This document shows, piece after piece, positions 13,910-24,352 of a stretch of DNA of 58,196 nucleotides; position 1 is the first letter of the stretch, and each line of letters starts with the position of its first letter. The stretch is from Gemmatimonadaceae bacterium (lineage in GTDB: Bacteria > Gemmatimonadota > Gemmatimonadetes > Gemmatimonadales > Gemmatimonadaceae), in contig JADZAN010000021.1 in the NCBI GenBank assembly GCA_020852815.1, positions 1 through 58,196 on the forward strand. Reading direction: 5' to 3'. Under the pieces are notes generated by a model, which saw only the letters and a program-made list of their open reading frames with translations, had not been told where the DNA came from and made no database searches. The position numbers and the translations under genes are program-made.

Positions 13910-15103
13910 CTACGCCGGCCGCCGCGTGTCGCTGAGTCGCAGGACGTCGAGCGGCGGGTCGGCGGCAACCAGGACGCCGCCATCGGGCGCGGGCACACGC
14001 AGCACGAGGACGCGCTCCCTCCCGGCGCGCTGCGTCCCCTGCCCGTCGTAGATGCGGTTGATCACGACGCGACGCACGACCACGATCACCACGGCAAGCA
14101 GTGGGACGGCAACGGGGAGCCCGGTGGCGCCAAGCAACCGCCCGACGACGAGGACCGCCATGATGCTGAGCACGGGCGGGATCTCGACCTGCTTGGCCGT
14201 GATCAGCGGCACCACGAAGTTGGCCTCGATGATGTGGATGACGAAGCCGAGGATCATCACGAGGAGTGCGTGTGTGCCCGGCGACACGCCAAAGACGCCA
14301 TCACCGCCAAGGACGAAGAGCGCCGGCAAGGTCGAGGAGACGAGCGTGCCGAAGAACGGGATGATGGCCACGGCGCCGGTGAAGACGCCGAAGGTGAGCC
14401 AGTACGGGACGTCGAGCGCGTAGAGTCCGATGGCCGTGAGGATGGCGAGCACTGTCATGGCCAGCAGCTGTCCAACGATCCAGGCGCGCAACGTCCCGCC
14501 GATGTCGCGCAGCACGTCGCGCACGAGGTCGCGCCGCGCCGGCGGGAAGAGCGCGATGAGCCACTCGCGATAGGTGCCCGGGTGCAGCGCGAGGAAGATC
14601 CCCATGACGAGGATCGAGACGATGTTGACGACCGCGTGGCCGAGCCCGACGACCTGCGGAAGAATCTCGCTCACCGCGTTCTCGGCCTGCGCCACGACGC
14701 CGCCGACCATCTTGCTCGACTCGGCGCTCCAGAGCTCTTGCAGCCGCGGGTAGCGCAGCAGCACGCGCTGCAGCCACGCCTGCCAGGCGCTGACGTAGTT
14801 GGGAAGGTTGCCGACCAGTTGCTGCGTCTGTTCGACCACCGGGGGGACGAGGAGCGTGACCAAACCGGCAACAGCAGCCAGCGTCCCCACGACGGCGATG
14901 GTGAAGGCGAGCCCGCTCGGCAGGTGCAACCGGGCCACCAGTGCGTCGCGCACCGCGCCCAGGAAGAGCGAGAAGAGGATGGCGACGAACAGGAGGAGGA
15001 AGATGTCCGCCGCCTTGAACAGGAGCCCCAACAGCAGAACGGTCGCGACCGTCGAGGCGAGGACGGGCGCGACCTTGAAGGGGGGCAACGTGGTTCCCGT
15101 CAC
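13910..15103 (-). CDS. AI-2E family transporter (PerM/YdiK-like membrane protein)
   Basis: Polytopic inner-membrane protein of 397 residues. Two hydrophobic segments near the N-terminus and GLAFTIAVVGTLAAVAGLVTLL are followed by a soluble amphipathic stretch (about 80-160). Further helices include PYWLTFGVFTGAVAIIPFFG, the typical AI-2E domain end. The family is proposed to export small molecules; specificity cannot be told. The C-terminal tail (about 40 residues, Arg-rich) is extra. Its start overlaps the pspA stop by 4 nt (ATGA), so the two are co-translated. Confidence 0.88.
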   Translation of the reverse strand: MTGTTLPPFKVAPVLASTVATVLLLGLLFKAADIFLLLFVAILFSLFLGAVRDALVARLHLPSGLAFTIAVVGTLAAVAGLVTLLVPPVVEQTQQLVGNLPNYVSAWQAWLQRVLLRYPRLQELWSAESSKMVGGVVAQAENAVSEILPQVVGLGHAVVNIVSILVMGIFLALHPGTYREWLIALFPPARRDLVRDVLRDIGGTLRAWIVGQLLAMTVLAILTAIGLYALDVPYWLTFGVFTGAVAIIPFFGTLVSSTLPALFVLGGDGVFGVSPGTHALLVMILGFVIHIIEANFVVPLITAKQVEIPPVLSIMAVLVVGRLLGATGLPVAVPLLAVVIVVVRRVVINRIYDGQGTQRAGRERVLVLRVPAPDGGVLVAADPPLDVLRLSDTRRPA

Positions 15104-15900
15104 CCGTTCTGCTTGCCGTCGGCGTCCTCGATCTCGGCGTGCACGGTCTCCTCGGCGGGGGCGCTCCCCCCGGCCGAGCCGGCGCCGAGCTGGCGCTTCT
15201 CCGCGGGGGCAGGCGATGGGAGGAGCCCCATCTTCTGCTTGAGCGCGAGGAGCTGCGCGTCGGCGCCAATCGAGGTCGACGACTTCTCGAGGAGCTTGAA
15301 GTCGCGCTGCAGGCGATCGCCCGAGAACTCCTCGTCGATCTCCGACGACGCTTTGATCATGCGCTCGTTCTGCTCGATCTTCTCTTCCATCCGCGCGAAC
15401 GCCTCGAAGGCCGACTTCTCCGACAGCCCCGACATCGTCTCCGAGATGCGCTTCTGCGCCTGCGCCCGGCGCTGGCGGGCGAGGAGGAGGTTCTTCTTGC
15501 GCTTGGCTTCCTCGATCTTGTCGTTGAGGTCGCGCAACGCATTCTTGAGCTTCTCGGTCTCGAGCTGGTGCGACTGCCAGGTCGTCTCGAGCTGCTGCGC
15601 GTGCGCGTAGTGCTCGCCCTGCCTGACGAGGGCCTGCTTGGCCAGGTCGTCTCGCCCTTCCTTGATGGCGAGCATCGCCTTCTGCTCCCAGTCCTGCGAC
15701 TGCTTGTATTCCGCCTCGAACTGGTCGCGCAACCGCTTCTCGTCGGCGATGGCGGCAGCCACCTGCTGCTTGGCCTTCACCAGCTGGTCGCGCATGTCGA
15801 CAATGATCTGGTTGAGCATCTTCTCCGGGTTTTCGGCGGAGGAGATCAGGTCATTGACGTTCGACTTGATGAGTGAGGCGAGTCGATCGAAGATGCCCAT
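15100..15900 (-). CDS. pspA: PspA/IM30 family phage-shock protein
   Basis: Membrane-remodelling ESCRT-III-like protein, 266 residues. The N-terminal amphipathic helix MGIFDRLASLIKSNVNDLIS leads into a long coiled coil of charged helices (about 25-215) with the PspA signature ENPEKMLNQIIVDM. It has a Pro/Ala/Gly-rich C-terminal tail of about 40 residues beyond the usual core. Operon with the YbjN-like gene upstream (3-nt gap) and the AI-2E transporter downstream (4-nt overlap), suggesting a membrane-stress module. Confidence 0.93.
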   Translation of the reverse strand: MGIFDRLASLIKSNVNDLISSAENPEKMLNQIIVDMRDQLVKAKQQVAAAIADEKRLRDQFEAEYKQSQDWEQKAMLAIKEGRDDLAKQALVRQGEHYAHAQQLETTWQSHQLETEKLKNALRDLNDKIEEAKRKKNLLLARQRRAQAQKRISETMSGLSEKSAFEAFARMEEKIEQNERMIKASSEIDEEFSGDRLQRDFKLLEKSSTSIGADAQLLALKQKMGLLPSPAPAEKRQLGAGSAGGSAPAEETVHAEIEDADGKQNG

Positions 15901-15903
15901 GGG

Positions 15904-16308
15904 CTATGCGTCCTCGCGGTACGTCGTGAGCTCGCGCAGGTGGGTGGCGAGGGCAAGGGTCATGCTTTCGTAACTGGCGAGGAACTCCTCGTAATCGAGG
16001 TGCGAGATCTCGAGGGCCTCGGTGAGCACGATGGATCCATCACTGATGCCGTACGATCCGTGCACGAGGTCGGAGGCGTTCAGTTCCAGCAGGCGGCGAT
16101 TGAGATCCGCTCCCTTGCCGTTCTTCTGCGGGACGTTCATGACCTTCATGCGCAACACGATGACGGGGGGGTTGTAGTGCACCACCACGTCGAGGTCGAG
16201 TGCGCCACCCGGCTGCACCAGCCAGGTATTCTCGCCCGCTTCGAAGTACGAGGCCCCTTCTTTCGAGAGGCGGTCCAGGAAGGACTCGAGGTCTTCTTTC
16301 GTTACCAT
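15904..16308 (-). CDS. YbjN-domain protein
   Basis: Small soluble protein of 134 residues with the YbjN/type III chaperone-like fold. KEDLESFLDRLSKEGASYFE at the start, VVVHYNPPVIVLRMKVMNVP in the middle and LNASDLVHGSYGISDGSIVL match the family pattern. I chose the ATG at 16308; an in-frame extension of 37 residues upstream is Arg-rich and unlike the family. Directly upstream of pspA (3-nt gap). Molecular role unknown; YbjN proteins are linked to stress and membrane phenotypes. Confidence 0.75.
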   Translation of the reverse strand: MVTKEDLESFLDRLSKEGASYFEAGENTWLVQPGGALDLDVVVHYNPPVIVLRMKVMNVPQKNGKGADLNRRLLELNASDLVHGSYGISDGSIVLTEALEISHLDYEEFLASYESMTLALATHLRELTTYREDA

Positions 16309-16467
16309 GAGGTACCTGCGTCGAATGGCCTCTGCTTCGTACGGCTGGTCTCGCCAATTGGTTTCCCGCTCACCCGATATGACCTCGTGAGACGTCCACC
16401 AGCCGGCGGTTGAGCGCAAGATACAGGGGGGCCTGCGCGTCGGATACGGCGCTCCCCCGGCCGAGCC

Positions 16468-17484
16468 CTACTGCCGGAGCGCGCCAGCTGCAGCGCCCGA
16501 GCGCGCGGGCGTCGCGCGCACGGTATCCAGCATGTCGCGAACCGCCTGAATCACGAGGTCGGGCTGGTCTTTCTGGATGTAGTGCGTGCTCTGCTCCGCC
16601 AGGATCCAACGCCCGCGGGAGGTGCGCGACACGATCTCCTTGTGCATCGCGACCCATTCGTCGTGCAGCGACTTGGCCACTTCGGGGGTGACACCGGGGA
16701 CCGACATCTTTCCCGCCGTGAGCGCGGTGATCGGGAGGTCGCCGAACGGCTTGGCATCGCGCCCCACCTCGGCGAACCATTGCGGGAGCATGGCCCCGAT
16801 TTGGGCGGTGTTGTGCATCGCCTGGTCGGTGGTTTCGCGTGCAATCGAGACGGCGTCGAGGGTGTCGGCGGTGGTGCGCTGTGCCACGCGATCGATGCCC
16901 GAGTAATGGAGCGCGGGAATCACCTTGATGATCCACTGCGACCACGCGGGCATTCCTTTCATGCGAGTGATCTGGTCCTCGTGCGAGCCGTCGACGAGGA
17001 CGAGCCCCGCCACCTCCGTGGGGTAGCGTACCGCGTAGTGGCGCGCCAGCGGCCCGCCCAGCGAGTGGCCGACGATCACATACGGACCCGGTTCGCCGGA
17101 CTTGGCCAGGAGCGTGTGCAAGTCGTTGATCATCGCGGTGGGCATCGGCGTAACGCGCGGCGGGTCGCTCCACCCCGTCCCGGCGCGATCGTAGGAACAG
17201 GTGCGCGACAGCTCGGAGAGTTGCGGCTGCACATAGCGCCAGGACGACAGGCCGAAGTCGCCGAGCCCCGCCTCGAGCACCACGGTCGGCGTCCCTGCAC
17301 CGGTGCAGTAGAGGTGCATCATGCGGCCGGGTTCGACCTCGACCAGCCGTCCCGGCGCCTTCCATCGTGCATCATCGCGCCGGTGCAGCACGCGGGCGTA
17401 CACGGCGACACCAACGAGGAAGAGCACCAGGCAGATCGCGCCCCACTTGAGGAGCGTGACGACGATTCGGAACAGGGTGCGCAT
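16468..17484 (-). CDS. Membrane-anchored alpha/beta hydrolase
   Basis: 338 residues: an N-terminal hydrophobic segment (about 12-30) that looks like an uncleaved anchor, then an alpha/beta-hydrolase domain. The nucleophile elbow is GHSLGG with Ser141. SYDRAGTGWSD (about 97-107) is the usual strand-4/oxyanion region, and a candidate catalytic His lies in EQSTHYIQKDQP. The catalytic domain would face the periplasm. The substrate cannot be predicted; family members include esterases and haloperoxidase-like enzymes. Confidence 0.85.
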   Translation of the reverse strand: MRTLFRIVVTLLKWGAICLVLFLVGVAVYARVLHRRDDARWKAPGRLVEVEPGRMMHLYCTGAGTPTVVLEAGLGDFGLSSWRYVQPQLSELSRTCSYDRAGTGWSDPPRVTPMPTAMINDLHTLLAKSGEPGPYVIVGHSLGGPLARHYAVRYPTEVAGLVLVDGSHEDQITRMKGMPAWSQWIIKVIPALHYSGIDRVAQRTTADTLDAVSIARETTDQAMHNTAQIGAMLPQWFAEVGRDAKPFGDLPITALTAGKMSVPGVTPEVAKSLHDEWVAMHKEIVSRTSRGRWILAEQSTHYIQKDQPDLVIQAVRDMLDTVRATPARSGAAAGALRQ

Positions 17485-17577
17485 CGGCGATCGGGGGTCG
17501 AGAATGATGGCGCGAGGGCGCGCCGGCGCTACCGGTCGTTGGACACTTCAGTGCAGCTCGGCTGGGCTCAGTGCAGC

Positions 17578-18462
17578 TCAGTCGTCGCGACGCTTGATCT
17601 GCACGAGACGTTCGCGGGCGAGGCGTCGCCCGGTGGGCGTTGCCGCCAGCCCGCCTCCGGCCGTCTCGCGGTAGCGAACATCCATGCTGCGGCCAATCTC
17701 GCCCATGGTATCGATGACTTCGTCGGCCGGGATGGCGAAGGTGATCCCCGCCAGCGCCATCTCGATGGCCGCGAGGGCGATCGCCGCCCCGGTCGCATTG
17801 CGGAAGACGCACGGCAGTTCGACCAATCCGCCTAACGGGTCACAGACCAGTCCAAGCGTCCCCTGCTGGGCGAGGGCGACGGCGTGTCCCGCCTGCGATG
17901 GTGTCCCGCCGAGCATCTCGGTGGCGGCGCCGGCCGCCATGCCGGCGGCGGCGCCGGTCTCGGCCTGGCATCCACCCTCGGCGCCGGAGAGCGACGCACG
18001 CTCGGCCACGATGGCCCCGATGAGTCCAGCGGTTGCCAGCGCATCGACGAGCGCCTCGTCGCCAATGTGCTTGGCGTCGGCGAGGCCGAGGAGGACGGCG
18101 GGAAGGACGCCCGCGCCGCCGGCGGTAGGCGCGGCGACGATCACTCCCATGGCGGCGTTGACTTCCTGCACGGCGAGCGCTCGCGCGAGGACGTCGCGGA
18201 ACGGCGTGCCGGCGAGCGGCCCTGCCGGCCCTTGGCGCAGCTTGGCGGCGTCGCCGCCAACGAGCCCCGACGCGCTCCGGAGGTCACCGGTGAGCCCCTG
18301 GGACACAGCGCCGCGCATGATGGCGAGGGCGCGCGACAGCGCCTCGCGGATGTCGGCGACGCTTCGCCCCTGGTCGCGCGCCTCGGCGGCGAGGGCAACG
18401 TGGGCGAGGGTGGAGCCGTGCTGTTCGGCGTCGCGAATGGCGTCGGCGAGGGACTTGTACAT
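17578..18462 (-). CDS. sdaAA: L-serine dehydratase, alpha chain
   Basis: Catalytic chain of the two-subunit, iron-sulfur L-serine deaminase (serine to pyruvate + ammonia). 294 residues. Candidate [4Fe-4S] ligands are Cys165 (EGGCQAE), Cys207 (VCDPLGG) and Cys218 (ELPCVFRN). Glycine-rich substrate loops such as APTAGGAGVLP are present. It follows sdaAB on the same strand after a 43-nt spacer filled by an 8-nt tandem repeat. Confidence 0.95.
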   Translation of the reverse strand: MYKSLADAIRDAEQHGSTLAHVALAAEARDQGRSVADIREALSRALAIMRGAVSQGLTGDLRSASGLVGGDAAKLRQGPAGPLAGTPFRDVLARALAVQEVNAAMGVIVAAPTAGGAGVLPAVLLGLADAKHIGDEALVDALATAGLIGAIVAERASLSGAEGGCQAETGAAAGMAAGAATEMLGGTPSQAGHAVALAQQGTLGLVCDPLGGLVELPCVFRNATGAAIALAAIEMALAGITFAIPADEVIDTMGEIGRSMDVRYRETAGGGLAATPTGRRLARERLVQIKRRDD

Positions 18463-18464
18463 CA

Positions 18465-18501
18465 GAGGACGAGAAGACGAGAAATCGAGAAGACGAGAGA
18501 C
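18465..18501. repeat. Degenerate ACGAGAAG tandem repeat between sdaAB and sdaAA
   Basis: About four 8-nt units with substitutions (ACGAGAAG, ACGAGAAA, TCGAGAAG, ACGAGAG). It fills almost the whole spacer between the two serine dehydratase genes, leaving little room for an ordinary ribosome-binding site beyond the purine-rich repeat itself. Same family as the arrays at 9863 and 43371. Confidence 0.75.
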
Positions 18502-18505
18502 GGCA

Positions 18506-19180
18506 TCACGCGCCGACCTTGTCGAGGCGGTAGGCCCAGCTGACCCAAGGGAGGGTGCGGATGTGGTCGCGGACGTCGGGGCCGGGTTCCTCGTCGACCT
18601 CGATGACCATGAAGGCGTCGCCGCCGCGTGCCTTTCTCGTCAGGCGCAACGTGGCGATGTTGACGCCGTCGTCGGCAAGGAGCGACGCAATGCGGGCAAT
18701 GGAGCCCTTGATGTCCTCGGCGACGAGGACGATGGTGTGGTAGTTCCCGTGCACCTCGACCGGGAAGCCGTCGATTTCCGAGACGAGGATGCGTCCAGCG
18801 CCTAACGACGACCCCACCATCACGGCGCGGCGGTCGCCCCGCTCGAGGGTGATGCGCACCGTGTTGGGGTGCGTCTCCCCCTCCTCGCCCAGCTTGGTCT
18901 TCTCGAAGGTGTAGGCCAGCCCCTCGCGTTCCATGATGTCCAGCGCGTTGCGCAGGCGCTCGTCGTCGGGACGAAAGCCCATCAACCCGCCCACGATCGC
19001 CTTGTCGGTGCCGTGCCCTTCACCGGTGCGGGCAAACGACCCGTGCAGCTCGACGAGCGCCGTTTGCGGCGTCCCGCCCACCAGCCCGCGGGCGAGCAGC
19101 CCGAGACGGCAGGCGCCCGCGGTATGGCTGGAACTGGGCCCCACCATGACGGGGCCGATGATGTCGAGAAGGGAGACCAC
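18506..19180 (-). CDS. sdaAB: L-serine dehydratase, beta chain (ACT domain)
   Basis: 224 residues. The N-terminal half carries the conserved VGPSSSHTAG motif (about 13-22). The C-terminal third is an ACT domain beginning at about VEVHGNYHTIVLVAEDIKGS, which in this enzyme family binds serine or mediates regulation. The start is a GTG. First gene of the sdaAB-sdaAA pair; the divergent CoA-transferase gene begins 172 nt away on the other strand. Confidence 0.94.
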   Translation of the reverse strand: MVSLLDIIGPVMVGPSSSHTAGACRLGLLARGLVGGTPQTALVELHGSFARTGEGHGTDKAIVGGLMGFRPDDERLRNALDIMEREGLAYTFEKTKLGEEGETHPNTVRITLERGDRRAVMVGSSLGAGRILVSEIDGFPVEVHGNYHTIVLVAEDIKGSIARIASLLADDGVNIATLRLTRKARGGDAFMVIEVDEEPGPDVRDHIRTLPWVSWAYRLDKVGA

Positions 19181-19352
19181 GGCAGGCGAGTCGTGAGGCG
19201 CGAGGGCGAGCCGGCGCCCTCTCCCACGCGGGAGGCGCCGAGCATTGGGAACGAGACGAGAATCTCACCGCTGGCGGTCACCGATGCCAGCGTGGCGACG
19301 ACGCGATCGCCGTCGCAACTTCCGTCACCAAACGTATCAGGACCACACTCGC

Positions 19353-20192
19353 GTGTCCCTCGACCTTCCGCTCGCCGGCCTCCGCGTCGTCTCGCTCGCC
19401 GTCAATGTTCCCGGCCCGGTCGCGGCTGCGCGCCTTGCCGACATGGGGGCGCACGTGACGAAGGTCGAACCGCCCAGCGGTGACTTCCTGCAGGGGGGCG
19501 CCCCGGAGTGGTACCGCCAACTCACCGCCCGGCAGCGGGTGATCACCCTCGACCTTCGCACCGACGAAGGAAGGAACGCGCTCGCCGACACGCTCGGCGA
19601 CGCGGATATCCTGATCGTTTCCAACCGCCCGTCGGCGCTGCCGCGGATGGGGCTGCACCGCGAGGCGCTGCTGGCCAGATACCCGCGCCTGTGCGTCGTC
19701 TCGATCATTGGGCACCCCTCTCCCGATCAGGAGCGTCCCGGCCACGACCTCACCTACCTGGTGGAGGCAGGAGTGCTGGACGGTAGCGCACTCCCGCGCT
19801 CGCTCTTCTCCGACCTTGCCGCGGCGGATCAGGCGGTAGCCGCGGCGCTGGCGCTGATCATTCGTCGCGGCCGCACGGGGGTTGGGGGGTGGCAGGAGGT
19901 GTCGCTGGCCGACGCGGCGCACGCGCTGTCGGCGCCGCTGGTGCACGGGCTCACGCGCGCGGGGGGCGTGTTGGGCGGGGGGCATCCGGGATACGCCTTC
20001 TATCGCGCTGCGGACGGAGTGGTGGCGGTGGCGGCGCTGGAGCCCCACTTCCTTCAACGGTTCGTCGCCGCGCTCGCGCTGGCGGAGCCCGATCCCGCCG
20101 CGATCTCCTTCAGTGTTCGGCAGCGAACGGTGAGAGACCTCCTCGCGCTCGGCGCCGCGCACGACTTCCCCATCGCCGCCGTGACCGCCTGA
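19353..20192 (+). CDS. CaiB/BaiF-type CoA transferase, short form
   Basis: Family III CoA-transferase/racemase, 279 residues from a GTG at 19353 preceded by AGGA. The N-terminal fold is clear: LAGLRVVSLAVNVPGPVAAARL and GAHVTKVEPPSGD. The expected catalytic Asp lies in GHDLTYLVEAG. Typical members have about 360-420 residues. Here the part after LEPHFLQRFV is shortened, so part of the closing domain appears missing, although the frame ends cleanly. In-frame sequence before the GTG is Arg-rich and unlike the family. Substrate unknown. Confidence 0.75.
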   Translation: MSLDLPLAGLRVVSLAVNVPGPVAAARLADMGAHVTKVEPPSGDFLQGGAPEWYRQLTARQRVITLDLRTDEGRNALADTLGDADILIVSNRPSALPRMGLHREALLARYPRLCVVSIIGHPSPDQERPGHDLTYLVEAGVLDGSALPRSLFSDLAAADQAVAAALALIIRRGRTGVGGWQEVSLADAAHALSAPLVHGLTRAGGVLGGGHPGYAFYRAADGVVAVAALEPHFLQRFVAALALAEPDPAAISFSVRQRTVRDLLALGAAHDFPIAAVTA

Positions 20193-20240
20193 CGAGCCGC
20201 GGCCATTGCGGAGGCGGCGGCCGCGGCGGCGCGCGCCGTC

Positions 20241-20300
20241 AGGTGCCTCCGCGCGCCGCAAGGTGCCCCTGCGCGCCGCGAGCGCCCCTGCACGCCGTCG
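20241..20300. repeat. 20-nt tandem repeat between CoA transferase and uvrA
   Basis: Three adjacent 20-nt units at 20241-20260, 20261-20280 and 20281-20300; the first two differ at three positions and the third is more diverged. They contain GCGCGCCGC stems and lie between two convergent genes, so they may act as a bidirectional terminator. No T-tract is present. Confidence 0.6.
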
Positions 20301-20310
20301 TTGCCTGAGC

Positions 20311-23295
<2,985 letters not shown>

Positions 23296-23473
23296 AGGTT
23301 CCCGAAGATAGGCCGAAGAACGACCGGAGAGCAAGCTGGCCGGCGCACCCCCCGAGCCGTCGCCCGGCGCGTAGGCTCAACTGGCGCAGTTCGCGTGACG
23401 TTGGCTAGCTCTCCGCTGTCCCTGACGGGGGGCGTCGCTCTCCGTCCTGCGCGCTCCCGCACCAACCGAGTCC

Positions 23474-23812
23474 ATGCCGCACACCGACGCCGTCGTCGTG
23501 CTCACCACCGTTGCCTCGTCCGAGGAGGGGGCGGCGCTCGTTCGCGCTCTCCTGGAACGCCGGCTCATCGCCTGCGGCACGCTCCTTCCCGCGGCGCGTT
23601 CGCTCTATCGCTGGGAAGGAAAGGTCGCCGACGAGCAGGAGACGGTGATCCTGATGAAGACGCGCTCGGCCGTGCTGCACGCCATCGAGAAGGCGTTCGC
23701 CGAGCTGCACCCGTACAAGGTCCCGGAGCTGCTCGCGCTGGAGGTGCAGTGGGGGCTGGAGAAGTACGTCAACTGGATCAACGACGAGACGTCGATGGCG
23801 CTGTTGCAGTAG
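23474..23812 (+). CDS. cutA: CutA1 divalent-cation tolerance protein
   Basis: Small trimeric ferredoxin-like protein, 112 residues, the family length. Conserved pieces: ACGTLLPAARSLYRWEGKV, EQETVILMKTR, and HPYKVPELLALEVQWGLEKYVNWI. Linked to copper/divalent-cation tolerance in E. coli, but its biochemical role is unsettled. First gene of a plus-strand run (cutA, macro-like, transglutaminase-like, ABC transporter) divergent from uvrA. Confidence 0.94.
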   Translation: MPHTDAVVVLTTVASSEEGAALVRALLERRLIACGTLLPAARSLYRWEGKVADEQETVILMKTRSAVLHAIEKAFAELHPYKVPELLALEVQWGLEKYVNWINDETSMALLQ

Positions 23813-23839
23813 CGCTGGGCGCCACGCTCCATATCTCGC

Positions 23840-24352
23840 ATGCAGATCGCCGTCACCATCGATGACCTGGCCTTCGTGGCCGCCGACGCCGTCGCCCGTC
23901 CTGTCAACGCCGAGTTGCGGGCCATGACACCGGTCATGCGCCGCCTGGAGCAGGCGGCGGGCGAGGGGTTGCTCCGTCAGCTGCATATCCACGAGCCGCT
24001 GGACGTGGGCTCGGCCGTGGTCACGCCGGCCGGGGCCGTGCACGCCGGCCTGATGATTCACGCCGTGGTGTCGACCGAGACGGAGCGCGTCTCGCGCGAC
24101 GGCGTGCGGCGCGCCACCACCAGCGCGCTGCAGCGCGCGCACGACTTCGGCGTGGCGCACCTGGCCATGGCGCCGTTCGGGCTGGGCGCGGGGAACCTCG
24201 ACGTGGAGGATGCGGCGCAGACGATGGTGGCGGCCATCCGTGCGCAGGCCGAGTCACGCAAGGCACCCGAGGGCGTCACCATCATCGTGGAGAACGACCT
24301 CGAGCTGGAGGCCTTTCGCGGCGCCGTCGCGCGCTTCTGGAGTGAGCGATGA
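23840..24352 (+). CDS. Macro-domain-like protein
   Basis: 170 residues resembling an ADP-ribose-binding macro domain. VNAELRAM near the start, the glycine-bearing VVTPAGAVHAGLMIHAVV segment (about 53-72), ATTSALQRAHDFGVAHLAMAPFGLGAGNLD (about 91-120) and AAQTMVAAI correspond to the expected strand-loop-helix order. The usual N-terminal Asn-Ala-Asn motif is weak. The stop overlaps the next ATG (ATGA), so it is coupled to the transglutaminase-like gene. Function (ADP-ribose, deacetylation or other ligand) cannot be decided. Confidence 0.65.
   Translation: MQIAVTIDDLAFVAADAVARPVNAELRAMTPVMRRLEQAAGEGLLRQLHIHEPLDVGSAVVTPAGAVHAGLMIHAVVSTETERVSRDGVRRATTSALQRAHDFGVAHLAMAPFGLGAGNLDVEDAAQTMVAAIRAQAESRKAPEGVTIIVENDLELEAFRGAVARFWSER

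Noticed and set aside
13412-15610. Very long open frame antisense to the paaK, AI-2E and pspA genes (others at 4253-6121, 32985-35003 and 47452-49656)
   Set aside because: These are shadow frames typical of high-GC DNA. They are Arg/His/Asp-rich, lack domains, and lie opposite genes with clear family signatures.
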